A stretch of DNA of 54,273 nucleotides from Desulfofundulus thermobenzoicus (GTDB taxonomy: Bacteria > Bacillota > Desulfotomaculia > Desulfotomaculales > Desulfovirgulaceae), in assembly GCF_009428905.1 (NCBI RefSeq), contig NZ_WHYR01000024.1, positions 1 to 54,273 of the forward strand, given 5' to 3'. This document shows, piece after piece, positions 7,791 to 15,151 of this stretch. The notes below the pieces were generated by a model that saw nothing but the letters and a program-made list of their open reading frames with translations, was not told the origin of the DNA and did not search any database. Numbering within the stretch: the first letter of the stretch is position 1; every line of letters starts with the position of its first letter. The position numbers were made by a program, and so were the translations under genes.

Positions 7791-8247
7791 GTTCTGCTGC
7801 CAGGGCGCAATGTAAACAATCACAGACAGGCCCTGTCTTCCATATTCTGTATACCTGTCTTAATGGGTGGGTTGTTTTTAGCCAGGTCGTGTCGTTTTAA
7901 ATTGTGCCCCGTGGTAAAGGCCGGGGGGTTTAAAAGCCGGCCTTCTGTGACTCTGTATACCAAAACTGACACTGGCTTTCCGGGTTGAGGGGATTGTCCG
8001 GGCGGAAATTCCTTTGGGAATAGTTTTTTATCCATTAAGGGTTTATTTCCTGCAGTTAAGGTTTTCTGCGGGTTTATTGCCATGATTATTGCTAGAGATA
8101 TCTCCACCGGCAGGTGTGTCCCGCCGGGTTATAGCGGGGTTATAGCCATAATTATAATTATTGCCATAGCTGTGGGAGGTACACTCCGGGCTTTATCGTT
8201 GACGGAAAATTCGCAACGGGACCCGGTTATCAAAGGGGGCCTTTGCC
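7791..8247. other. Gene-free region before the acyl-CoA operon
   Basis: About 450 bases with no convincing gene. Possible frames lack ribosome-binding sites and family features. The part near 8120-8165 contains two copies of GGTTATAGC and an AT-rich palindrome (ATAATTATAATTAT), which may belong to the promoter or operator of the following operon. No clear -35/-10 pair was found. Confidence 0.4.
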
Positions 8248-8487
8248 TTGTGCATGGAATATTGCTGTGAAGAGGAAAATATTGATCACCCGCTTTCCTT
8301 CCCCGGCCTGCGGCCGGCCGTGGTGGCCGCCATTACCGGGGCCTTGCTGGCCGGCGGTTATCTTGCGGAAGGGGAGAGGGTTGTTTCTATTCTACCGGCC
8401 GGAAGAAGCCTGTGGAAGTGGGAGGGAGTGCGGGAACTCATGGATAGCCGGACATTTGTCCGGGAAAACAGGATGACGGGGAGATGA
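8248..8487 (+). CDS. Small OadG/epsilon-like subunit of an acyl-CoA carboxylase
   Basis: A 79-residue protein directly upstream (4 bases) of the carboxyltransferase gene. Its middle reads AVVAAITGALLAGG, and its end reads WKWEGVRELMDSRTF. This resembles the short proteins and OadG C-termini that accompany biotin-dependent carboxyltransferases in Firmicutes and Actinobacteria (pattern IxAAIxAAxAAY followed by WxxxGRxELMxxR). The likely role is in assembling or stabilising the carboxylase. Start TTG at 8248 has AAAGGGGGC seven bases upstream; ATG at 8254 is the alternative. It is not recognised as a named family with certainty. Confidence 0.65.
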   Translation: MCMEYCCEEENIDHPLSFPGLRPAVVAAITGALLAGGYLAEGERVVSILPAGRSLWKWEGVRELMDSRTFVRENRMTGR

Positions 8488-8491
8488 GGTT

Positions 8492-10039
8492 ATGGATGAC
8501 CTGGATTTAAGAGCCCTTGACGCCCGGCTGCAGGAAAAGGAGGAGCAAATCAAAGCCGGCGGTGCCCCCAAATATCACCGGAGCAACGCGGAAAAGGGCA
8601 AGCTCTTTGCCCGGGACAGGCTGCAGCTTTTGCTGGACCCGGATACCCCCTTTTGTGAAGACGGTCTTTTTGCCAACAACCTGGCCGAAGGATTGCCGGC
8701 CGACGGGGTGATCACCGGCATTGGCAAAATCCACGGCCGCACCGTTTGCGTCATGGCCAACGACTCCACGGTGAAGGCCGGGTCCTGGGGCTGGCGGACG
8801 GTGGAAAAGATCATCCGCATCCAGGAAACGGCCCAGGACATGAAGGTGCCCATGATCTACCTGGTGGACTCGGCGGGGGCCAGGATCACCGACCAGGTGG
8901 AAATGTTTCCCGGCCGGCGGGGCGCCGGGGCCATCTTCTACAACGAGGTAAAGATGTCCGGCATGGTGCCCCAGATCTGCCTGCTCTTCGGCCCTTCGGC
9001 GGCCGGCGGCGCCTACATCCCGGCCTTCTGCGACGTGGTCTTCATGGTCGACGGCAACGCCAGCATGTACCTGGGCTCCCCCCGCATGGTGGAAATGGTC
9101 ATTGGCGAAAAGACCACCCTGGAGGAACTGGGAGGCGCCCGGATGCACTGCACCGTCAGCGGCTGCGGCGACATGCTGTGCCTGACCGAACCCGAGGCCA
9201 TTGAGGCCTGCCGCCGCTACCTGACCTATATGCCCCAGAATTACCTGGGCCGGCCGCCCATGGCCATGGAAGAACCACCCCTTGAAGGGCGGGAGATTGC
9301 GGATATAATTCCGGTTACAGAGAGCGAGCCCTTTGATATGTACGAAGTAATTGACCGGTTGATTGACCGGGGGACCTGGTTTGAAATTAAAAAACTCTTC
9401 GCCCCGGAACTGATCACGGGCTTCTGCCGCATCGGCGGCCGGGTGGTGGGGCTGCTGGCCAACCAGCCCCGGGAAAAGGGCGGCGTCCTTTTTGTGGACT
9501 CGGCCGACAAGGGCGCCCGCTTTGTCACCCTCTGCGACGCCTTCAACATCCCCCTTTTGTTTCTCATGGACGTGCCCGGTTTCATGGTGGGCGGCTATGT
9601 GGAACGGCAGGGGATAATCCGCCACGGGGCCAAATTCATTTCCGCCGTTTCCGAAGCCACGGTGCCCAAGATTTCCGTGGTGGTACGCAAGGCCTACGGG
9701 GCCGGCCTGTACGCCATGTGCGGCCCGGCCTTTGAACCCGATTGCTGCCTGGCCCTGCCCGGAGCCCAGGTGGCGGTCATGGGTCCCCGGGCGGCGGTCA
9801 AGGCCGTGTATGAAAACAAGATCAACGCCCTGCCGCCGGAGGAAAGGCCGGCCTTCATCCGGCAAAAGCAGGAGGAATACCTGCAGGACATCGACATCTA
9901 CAAGCTGGCGGCGGAACTGGTGGTGGACCACATCGTGCGGCCCTCACACCTGCGGGCGGAACTGATTGCCCGCTTCACCCTTTACGAATCCAAAAGGCAG
10001 CGTTTCTCCGAGCGCAAGCATCCGGTGTACCCGGTATAG
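8492..10039 (+). CDS. Acyl-CoA carboxylase, carboxyltransferase subunit
   Basis: Carboxyltransferase (beta) subunit of a biotin-dependent acyl-CoA carboxylase or decarboxylase. It transfers CO2 between carboxybiotin and an acyl-CoA in the cytoplasm. At 515 residues it has both crotonase-fold halves: the N half with GKLFARDRLQLLLDP, YLVDSAGARITDQ and GPSAAGGAYIPAF, the C half with LFLMDVPGFMVGG and VVRKAYGAGLYAM. Context (enoyl-CoA hydratase, HMG-CoA-lyase-like) suggests a methylcrotonyl-CoA carboxylase-like role in leucine/isovalerate breakdown. Propionyl-CoA or methylmalonyl-CoA remain possible. No biotin carboxylase or biotin carrier gene lies in this window, so those subunits must come from elsewhere. 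Start ATG 8492 follows GGGGAGATGAGGTT. Confidence 0.9.
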   Translation: MDDLDLRALDARLQEKEEQIKAGGAPKYHRSNAEKGKLFARDRLQLLLDPDTPFCEDGLFANNLAEGLPADGVITGIGKIHGRTVCVMANDSTVKAGSWGWRTVEKIIRIQETAQDMKVPMIYLVDSAGARITDQVEMFPGRRGAGAIFYNEVKMSGMVPQICLLFGPSAAGGAYIPAFCDVVFMVDGNASMYLGSPRMVEMVIGEKTTLEELGGARMHCTVSGCGDMLCLTEPEAIEACRRYLTYMPQNYLGRPPMAMEEPPLEGREIADIIPVTESEPFDMYEVIDRLIDRGTWFEIKKLFAPELITGFCRIGGRVVGLLANQPREKGGVLFVDSADKGARFVTLCDAFNIPLLFLMDVPGFMVGGYVERQGIIRHGAKFISAVSEATVPKISVVVRKAYGAGLYAMCGPAFEPDCCLALPGAQVAVMGPRAAVKAVYENKINALPPEERPAFIRQKQEEYLQDIDIYKLAAELVVDHIVRPSHLRAELIARFTLYESKRQRFSERKHPVYPV

Positions 10040-10051
10040 GAGGGTGGGGAT

Positions 10052-10831
10052 ATGGAATACGAAACCATTAAGGTGCAGGTGGGGAAAACCGGCATCATCT
10101 CCTTCAACCGCCCCCGGGCCATGAACGCCCTGAGCACCCAAATGGCCAGAGAACTGCTGGCGGCCCTGGCAGAGCTGGAACAGGACGACGCAGTGTTTGC
10201 GGCGGTGCTCACAGCCGAAGGGGACCGGGCCTTCTGTGTGGGGGCGGATTTAAAAGAACGTAAGAACATGAGCAAAGAAGAAATGAAAAAGCAGAGGGAA
10301 CTTTTTGTGAAGGCTTTCACCGCCGTGACCATGTTCAAAAAACCCCTGGTAGCGGCGGTAAACGGCTTTGCCCTGGGGGGCGGTTGCGAATTTGCCCTGG
10401 GCTGCGACTTTATCATTGCCTCGGAAAACGCCTCCTTCGGCCTGCCGGAAGTGGGCCTGGCCATCATTCCCGGCGGGGGAGGCACCCAGCTGCTGCCCCG
10501 GGTGATCGGCCGCAACAAAGCAAAAGAACTGATCTTCACCGGCCGGCGCATCTCTGCCACGGAAGCAGCTCAGCTGGGTCTGGTGAATTATGTGGTTCCA
10601 CCGGAACAGCTGATGACCAGGACCATGGAGATTATGGAGGAAATAGTCAAAAACGGCCCCATCGCCCTGCAGCAGGCCAAGCGGGCCGTCAACCTGGGGG
10701 TGGAGCTGGACCTGCACACCGCCCTGGCCCTGGAGGCGGAATGCTACAACGTCTGCCTGGCCACCGAGGACCGGGACGAGGGCCTGAGGGCCTTCAATGA
10801 AAAGAGAAAGCCGGTGTACAGGGGCCGGTGA
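10052..10831 (+). CDS. Enoyl-CoA hydratase/isomerase (crotonase family)
   Basis: Hydrates an enoyl-CoA double bond. The 259-residue length is standard. The oxyanion-hole segment AFCVGADLKERKN and the two catalytic Glu positions, in LGGGCEFALGCD and in ASFGLPEVGLAIIPGGGG, are intact, so a true hydratase is likely. It is 12 bases downstream of the carboxyltransferase, with AGGAGGGTGGGG before ATG 10052. In the context of a carboxyltransferase and an HMG-CoA-lyase-like gene, a methylglutaconyl-CoA hydratase role is plausible, but the substrate cannot be fixed from sequence. Confidence 0.93.
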   Translation: MEYETIKVQVGKTGIISFNRPRAMNALSTQMARELLAALAELEQDDAVFAAVLTAEGDRAFCVGADLKERKNMSKEEMKKQRELFVKAFTAVTMFKKPLVAAVNGFALGGGCEFALGCDFIIASENASFGLPEVGLAIIPGGGGTQLLPRVIGRNKAKELIFTGRRISATEAAQLGLVNYVVPPEQLMTRTMEIMEEIVKNGPIALQQAKRAVNLGVELDLHTALALEAECYNVCLATEDRDEGLRAFNEKRKPVYRGR

Positions 10832-10943
10832 TATCTCTCTCCTGCCGGTACAATGCCGCTACCCACCGCCGGCCGGCGCACCGGCGAAGGCTTTTCCTAT
10901 ACAACCGGAGCGAATGCCGCCTAAATCTACTTCCGACCTCTTC

Positions 10944-10978
10944 CTTCCGACTTCCGACTTCTGACCTCTGACATCTGA
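10944..10978 (+). repeat. Degenerate 7-base tandem repeat
   Basis: Five consecutive heptamers: CTTCCGA, CTTCCGA, CTTCTGA, CCTCTGA, CATCTGA. The 165-base gap between the hydratase and the lyase-like gene otherwise shows no gene. The repeat interrupts an otherwise tightly packed operon and ends just before the ribosome-binding site AAGGGGGC. Confidence 0.75.
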
Positions 10979-10996
10979 TTTTAAGGGGGCAACACC

Positions 10997-12010
10997 ATGT
11001 TCGACTATCCCAAAAAGGTGGTTTTAGGGGAAATCACCGTGCGGGACGGGTTCCAGCACGAAGAAAAATTTATTCCCACCGCGGCCAAACTCTGGGTGCT
11101 GGAAGAACTGATCCTGGCTGGCTTTAAACGGCTGGAGGTGACCAACTTCGGCAACCCCCGGGGCATGCCCCAGTTTGCCGACGCCGATGAACTTTTCAAA
11201 CTCCTGTACAACAGCAAAAAGGTGAAGGATAAACTTTCCGGGGTGGAACTGACGGCGGTGACCATCCGGGAAAGGGCCGTGGACCGGGCCATCCAGGCCC
11301 GCAAAGAGGGACACGGCCCCGACCGCATTCTGATGATGGTCTCCACCTCCGAATCCCACCAGATCAAGAACTCCGGCCTGGACCACAGGGCCTACTGGGC
11401 GGAGGTGGAACGCTGCATCCGGAAGGCCCACGATGCGGGCATGAAATTCAACGGCACGGTGAGCACCATCTGGGGCTGCCCCATTGAAGGCCCCACGGAA
11501 TTAAAGGCCGCCGTGGAAGTAACCAGGCGCTTTCTGGAACTGGGGGCCGACGACATTGAACACGCCGACCACGACGGCTCGGCGCCCCCCAACCGGGTCT
11601 ACGAGTATTTTTCCATGATCCTGGACGCCTTCCCCAACCCGGACCTGCACATCGCCCATTTCCACGTCACCCGGGGGTGGGGACTGGCCAACGTGCTGGC
11701 CGCCCTTTTGGCGGGCATCACCCATTTTGAGAGCACCATGGGCGGCACCGGCGGCCAGCCGGCCAATTTTGTGGACGGTGTGCCCGTGGCCGGCACAGGT
11801 TCCTACTACTACCAGGACCCCAACATTGTGGGCCTGGTGTCCACGGAAGACATGGTGGTCATGATGGACGAAATGGGCATAGACACCGGGGTGGATGTGG
11901 ACCGGGTGCTGGAGATCGGCCGCATGGTGGAAAAAATCGTGGGCCGCCGGCTGCGCAGCGAGTGCATCCGCACCGGCCGCATTCCCAGGGGGCCCACGGG
12001 GCACAGGTAG
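10997..12010 (+). CDS. HMG-CoA lyase-like DRE-TIM metallolyase
   Basis: TIM-barrel enzyme of the HMG-CoA lyase/homocitrate-synthase superfamily, 337 residues. The metal and catalytic start motif is ITVRDGFQHEE (HMG-CoA lyase: [10 protein letters not shown]). The HxH metal-binding motif appears in HIAHFHVTRGWG. The region that in HMG-CoA lyases holds the catalytic cysteine (GLGGCPYA) reads GGTGGQPANFVDG, so the cysteine is absent. This points to a relative with a different acyl-CoA or keto-acid substrate. ATG 10997 follows AAGGGGGCAACACC. It is probably part of the same catabolic operon as the preceding two genes and the maoC fragment that follows 11 bases later. Confidence 0.82.
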   Translation: MFDYPKKVVLGEITVRDGFQHEEKFIPTAAKLWVLEELILAGFKRLEVTNFGNPRGMPQFADADELFKLLYNSKKVKDKLSGVELTAVTIRERAVDRAIQARKEGHGPDRILMMVSTSESHQIKNSGLDHRAYWAEVERCIRKAHDAGMKFNGTVSTIWGCPIEGPTELKAAVEVTRRFLELGADDIEHADHDGSAPPNRVYEYFSMILDAFPNPDLHIAHFHVTRGWGLANVLAALLAGITHFESTMGGTGGQPANFVDGVPVAGTGSYYYQDPNIVGLVSTEDMVVMMDEMGIDTGVDVDRVLEIGRMVEKIVGRRLRSECIRTGRIPRGPTGHR

Positions 12011-12021
12011 GGGGAAATTTT

Positions 12022-12225
12022 ATGTTTGATAAGTATTTTGATGAATTACAGGTTGGGGACCGCTGGCGGTCGAGGGGCAGGACGATCACCGAGACCGACC
12101 TCGTTATGTTTGCTGCTTTCAGTGGAGACTGGTACCCCCTGCATACAGATAAGGAATGGGCCGCGCAACGCTGGATGAACAGGGTATTTTTCGTTCCGCA
12201 GCTTTTCCCGGTTTCTGGGTTTTGA
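12022..12225 (+). pseudogene. Truncated MaoC-like dehydratase
   Basis: The first 48 residues are a clear MaoC/hot-dog dehydratase N-terminus: MFDKYFDELQVGDRW, then TETDLVMFAAFSGDW and PLHTDKEWAA. The family continues with a segment like FGxRIAHG, which is missing. Instead the frame runs through QRWMNRVFF to a stop at 12225. No other frame restores the family sequence for the rest of the domain (normally about 150 residues). It is therefore a truncated gene. It has a good ribosome-binding site (AGGGGGAAA) and follows the lyase-like gene by 11 bases, so it was once the last gene of that operon. Confidence 0.75.
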
Positions 12226-12268
12226 ACCATTTGTCATCGGGGCTGATCCAAAACTCGAATGTGAACCT

Positions 12269-12287
12269 CCCCGGGACAAGCCCGGGG
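12269..12287. repeat. Stable hairpin after the maoC fragment
   Basis: Seven-base stem CCCCGGG / CCCGGGG with loop ACAAG. There is no T-run directly after it, so it is at best a weak terminator for the catabolic operon. Confidence 0.55.
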
Positions 12288-12301
12288 GCTTTGGGCCCTG
12301 C

Positions 12302-12330
12302 TTCTTTCTTTGGTGAAGTAGTGTTATAAT
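12302..12330 (+). promoter_or_regulatory. Promoter of the doc toxin-antitoxin unit
   Basis: Perfect -10 TATAAT at 12325-12330, with a poor -35 (TTCTTT at 12302-12307) 17 bases upstream. The antitoxin ATG lies 20 bases downstream with AGGAGG between. Confidence 0.55.
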
Positions 12331-12349
12331 ACTTGCAGGAGGTGGTTTT

Positions 12350-12517
12350 ATGGCCCGTGACACCCTTGTGGAGCAGCTTTTAGAGCTTTCACCTGCCGAA
12401 CTGTTGCAGGTGCTGGCCACTCTCGTTGACCGGCTTAGGGCCCAACAGGACGTGAAGTTGGCTAGAGAGATTATTGAGCAGTATAGGCCGGCCCTTGAGG
12501 AGTTGGCGTCCAGGTGA
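12350..12517 (+). CDS. Putative antitoxin of a Doc/Fic-type module
   Basis: A 55-residue, mostly helical and charged protein (starts MARDTLVEQLLELSPAELLQ). AGGAGGTGG lies before its ATG and the toxin frame overlaps its stop (GTGA). It does not look like Phd, so its antitoxin role is inferred from size, position and overlap with doc. Its frame is intact, unlike the toxin. Confidence 0.65.
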   Translation: MARDTLVEQLLELSPAELLQVLATLVDRLRAQQDVKLAREIIEQYRPALEELASR

Positions 12518-12890
12518 AATGGATAACTGTTCGGGTTGTGGAGCAGATCTATGAAGAGGTAGTTAAGGTTAGTGGCGGTGCGCTTGGTGTCAGGGACTAT
12601 GGCCTGCTCCATAGTGCGGTGATGAACCCCCTGGCCACCTTTGGCGGTGAAGATCTCTATCCGGGTCTTCTTGCCAAGGTGGCTCTTTGTTGTGCGGGCT
12701 AACGCGAAACCATCCGTTTGTGGACGGGAATAAGCGTACGGCCTTTGTGACTGCTGCTGTTGTTCTCAGGAAGAATGGCCTGCGGTTGGCTGCCTCTAGT
12801 GCCGAAGTGGTGGCTCTCATGGAAGCTGTGGCTGTGGGCTCTATGGCTGTGAGCGATGTTCGGTCCTGGCTGGAACAGCATACTGTTTGA
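12514..12890 (+). pseudogene. doc: Doc (death-on-curing) toxin, frameshifted
   Basis: Fic/Doc-family toxin, which in active form modifies EF-Tu. GTG at 12514 overlaps the antitoxin stop. The first part is standard Doc: VRDYGLLHSAVMNP and TFGGEDLYPGLLAKVA. After codon 58 (CTT at 12685-12687) the frame breaks and stops at TAA 12703-12705. The rest is intact in the -1 frame from 12687: LCGLTRNHPFVDGNKRTAF holds the complete Fic motif HPFxDGNKR, and the frame ends at TGA 12888-12890. A single missing base in the CTCTTTGTTG run explains it. It is most likely an inactivated toxin; programmed -1 shifting is less likely. Confidence 0.85.
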
Positions 12891-12908
12891 TTATATCCTG
12901 TCTAGCAG

Positions 12909-12929
12909 GCACCGTAGACTATACGGTGC
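12909..12929 (+). repeat. Hairpin downstream of doc
   Basis: Perfect 8-base stem GCACCGTA / TACGGTGC with loop GACTA, 18 bases after the doc stop. It lacks a T-tract, so it may end the transcript weakly or stabilise it. Confidence 0.5.
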
Positions 12930-12977
12930 TTCGGCCTATTCGCCGGTCTCCTCTTCATCCTGGTTAAATTCGGATTC

Positions 12978-13040
12978 ATGGCAGCAATAATATTACTGGC
13001 CCTCCTTATGGCCATTGGCGTTTTCTCAAAGGGAAAATGA
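12978..13040 (+). CDS. Possible 20-residue hydrophobic peptide
   Basis: ATG 12978 to TGA 13040 encodes MAAIILLALLMAIGVFSKGK, a single membrane-spanning segment with a basic tail. This is the build of small membrane peptides such as KdpF-like or type I toxin peptides. The ribosome-binding site is weak (GGATTC). It may be chance; it is listed because it lies in a toxin-antitoxin cluster. Confidence 0.2.
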   Translation: MAAIILLALLMAIGVFSKGK

Positions 13041-13085
13041 AAAAGCAAACAGAATGAGGCATGGTCACTGTGACTATGCCTCTGA

Positions 13086-13181
13086 CTTCTTGAGTTGTGT
13101 CTGGAAGAGCTGAAAAAACAAGGAGAGTCTGTTGAATTCCCCCAATTTGTTGACTTGCAGCAAATTGAGGTGGCTGGATGA
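13086..13181 (+). pseudogene. HicB antitoxin C-terminal remnant
   Basis: An open frame of 31 codons ends in TGA overlapping the hicA ATG (ATGA). It reads LLELCLEELKKQGESVEF and ends QQIEVAG, matching the last helix and tail of HicB antitoxins (pattern LxLYLEELxxxGExxxxP). The N-terminal domain is missing; the sequence before 13086 has stops and no HicB similarity. Confidence 0.65.
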
Positions 13182-13375
13182 GTAAAATTCCTGTTGTTAG
13201 TTTTAAAACCATGGAAAGACTGTTGCTAAAAATGGGTTTTGAAAAAAATTCGCCAGAAAGGAAGTCATGTTTTCTATCGGCATCCTGACTGGCGAACCAC
13301 AACTCTTCCCAATCACCCCGGAAGAGATCTCGCCCGTCCGTTAGTGAGGGAAATTCTCCGGGAAATCGAGCTTGC
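13178..13375 (+). pseudogene. hicA: HicA mRNA interferase toxin, frameshifted
   Basis: HicA toxins are small double-stranded-RNA-binding-fold ribonucleases. ATG 13178 begins MSKIPVVSFKTMERLLLKMG. After GFE the frame enters a run of seven A (13242-13248) and then fails. In the +1 frame the protein continues RQKGSHVFYRHPDWRTTTLP and NHPGRDLARPLVREILREIE, with the catalytic His in the GSHV motif intact. Six A instead of seven would restore the gene. The homologous part ends near 13375; the C-terminal end and stop are lost. Its HicB partner is also truncated, so the module is dead or depends on transcriptional slippage at the A run. Confidence 0.85.
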
Positions 13376-13741
13376 GCTGCCCCGGGCCGGTTGTGGTCGG
13401 AGCTGGAATGTCTTCGCGGATGGGAAAGATCCCTTCAGCCGTGGATATCTCATTTTTTTAATTTGTTTCATAAAACAGGATGACTCCCTTTTGCCCGTTT
13501 ATTCCTTATCTTTCCTTTTCAGGAGTATTATGAAAGGACATGTTGCTGTTCGGTGTATTTTGCCAGGTAATAGCCTCTGGATACATTTCTTTTTTTCTTC
13601 CCCCTTTCCTTTTCCCGTAACCGTATTTTTTCATCATCCCGCCCTTTCGTCAAACCCGTACTATTCACGGGGGCGTAACGGCGGTAAAATAGAGTATGGT
13701 ATTTCTCTATCCAATAAAGGTATTTTTGTGGCAGGTGATCG
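13376..13741. other. Gene-free region
   Basis: About 365 bases, AT-rich with long pyrimidine runs (13555-13640), and no supportable gene. It separates the toxin-antitoxin remnants from the DRTGG gene and probably contains that gene's promoter. No consensus pair was found with confidence. Confidence 0.35.
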
Positions 13742-14086
13742 GTGTTGAAACTGTCCGAAGTCCGGGAAAAATTGAACGCCACAGTTCTGTGCGGCCAGGA
13801 GCGGCTTAATATTGAGGTAACCTGTGGACTGGGCTGCGACCTGCTCAGCGATTCCCTCGCCTTTGCCCGGCCCAATTGCCTTCTGCTCACCGGTCTGACC
13901 AACATCCAGGTTTTACGCATTGCCGAAATGGTGGATGCAGGGGCCATCGTTTTTGTGCGGGGCAAGCGGCCCGGGGAGGACGTCATTGCCGAAGCCCGGG
14001 AAAAGGGGTTACCCCTGCTAACCACCGATCTGTTTCTCTTTGAAAGCTGCGGTATTTTATATCAGGCAGGGCTAAAAAGTTTCTAG
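13742..14086 (+). CDS. DRTGG-domain protein
   Basis: A 114-residue soluble protein with the DRTGG-domain pattern: MLKLSEVREKLNATVLCG, a Gly-rich turn TCGLGCDLLSDSLAFARP, then LLLTGLTNIQVLRIAEMVDA and AIVFVRGKRPGED. Such proteins are often encoded beside RsbW-like ATPases and hydrogenase or serine-kinase genes in Firmicutes, where they are thought to be regulatory. Start is GTG 13742 (then TTG) with GGCAGGTG upstream. The RsbW-like gene follows after 240 bases. Confidence 0.75.
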   Translation: MLKLSEVREKLNATVLCGQERLNIEVTCGLGCDLLSDSLAFARPNCLLLTGLTNIQVLRIAEMVDAGAIVFVRGKRPGEDVIAEAREKGLPLLTTDLFLFESCGILYQAGLKSF

Positions 14087-14326
14087 TGGAGAACCTTTAC
14101 AGGTGTTTTCCGTTAACCGTTGCCGGTTATTGGAAAGTCGGCTTCTTTTTCAGGGCCGGTTAAGGGCTGGCCAGGTATTTCGGATATGCGTGCAAAAAGG
14201 GGCGGATTCTCTTTTCACCAAAATAAGTTCAGCATTGGTCCACAATACAATCTATTGTTTACCTGTTATAAGGGGGAAGGGGTGTTATCGTCCCCATCCC
14301 TTCAAGAATGGGAGTGGAGGCTTTAT

Positions 14327-14743
14327 ATGCAGTTGCAGTTTGACATCCGGGGAATGGATTTTGCCCGGGCCGGGCAGGCGGCGGCACAGATAAAAAAAGT
14401 GCTCCAGCAGGCGGGTATGCCCGCGGGTACCGTGCGCAGGGTGATCATCGTCGCCTATGAGCTGGAATTGAACATTGTCATTCACGCCTGTCACGGTACC
14501 ATAACGGCCCATATCAGTCCGGAGATGGTGAAAATAGTGGCCCGGGACAGGGGCCCCGGTATCCCCGATATCCCCCTGGCCATGCAGGAAGGTTATTCCA
14601 CCGCTCCACCCCACATCAGGGAAATGGGCTTCGGAGCCGGTATGGGGTTGCCCAATATCAAAAAAAATGCGGACCATTTGGAGATTGAATCAGAAGTTAA
14701 CCAGGGTACCGTAGTCATGGCGATGGTGTTAAATAAAGTTTAA
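14327..14743 (+). CDS. RsbW-like ATP-binding (GHKL) protein
   Basis: Small histidine-kinase-type ATPase domain without a phospho-acceptor domain, 138 residues. It resembles anti-sigma factor/serine kinase RsbW and SpoIIAB. The N box reads YELELNIVIHA, the G1 box DRGPGIPDI and the G2 region GFGAGMGLPNIKKNAD. ATG 14327 has GTGGAGG upstream and begins at the expected strand; longer frames from 14120 are not supported. It is paired with the DRTGG protein, a combination known from anaerobic Firmicutes. The partner sigma factor or phosphoprotein is not in the window. Confidence 0.82.
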   Translation: MQLQFDIRGMDFARAGQAAAQIKKVLQQAGMPAGTVRRVIIVAYELELNIVIHACHGTITAHISPEMVKIVARDRGPGIPDIPLAMQEGYSTAPPHIREMGFGAGMGLPNIKKNADHLEIESEVNQGTVVMAMVLNKV

Positions 14744-15131
14744 ACGGGAAAAGGATGTTGACGGGGAATATAGAAATGATAAATGGGGCTGCCGCCGGGG
14801 AAAGGTGGGATTGTAACCATACCTATGGTTTGGGTATGAAGTTTCGCCACGTTTAGTGCAGAAGATGGGGGTGGGCGAAATGAACTTTAAGCCGCTATAC
14901 CCCGTCGGAGGGAACGATAGTTCCCGTGGGCAGCTCCTTTGAAGAATGGCCGTACTTACATACGGTAAGCACGCCGGATGGCGGGGCTGCAACCGGGTGG
15001 GCGGATAGGGTTTGTCCCGGATTATTTTCCCCGGCTCCAATCCGGCCGGGACCGGAAAAGGGCGGCATGATCGGCCAGTACCGGCAATACAGGGGACCCC
15101 GGTGTGGTTATACCAATATGGATCAGCTCCT

Positions 15132-15151
15132 GCCCGGCAAATTTGCCGGGC
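15132..15151. repeat. 20-base perfect palindrome
   Basis: GCCCGGCAAATTTGCCGGGC is its own reverse complement and is followed by GATATTTTGATC. It could be an operator or a stem without loop; as RNA it would form an 8-base stem with an AATT turn. Confidence 0.6.

Noticed and set aside
7820..8107. 95-codon minus-strand ORF
   Set aside because: No ribosome-binding site, no family pattern, and nothing upstream resembling a promoter.
8507..9931. 474-codon open frame on the minus strand
   Set aside because: It lies opposite the carboxyltransferase gene, is rich in His/Gly/Val as expected from an antisense frame of GC-rich coding DNA, and shows no family features or ribosome-binding site.
10400..10800. 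Possible alternative gene in the +1 frame of the hydratase
   Set aside because: Open only because of GC bias; the crotonase motifs are all in the annotated frame.
12226..12349. Recovery of the maoC reading frame after a simple frameshift
   Set aside because: None of the three forward frames after 12168 contains the expected FGxRIAHG-type segment, so the gene is truncated rather than merely shifted.
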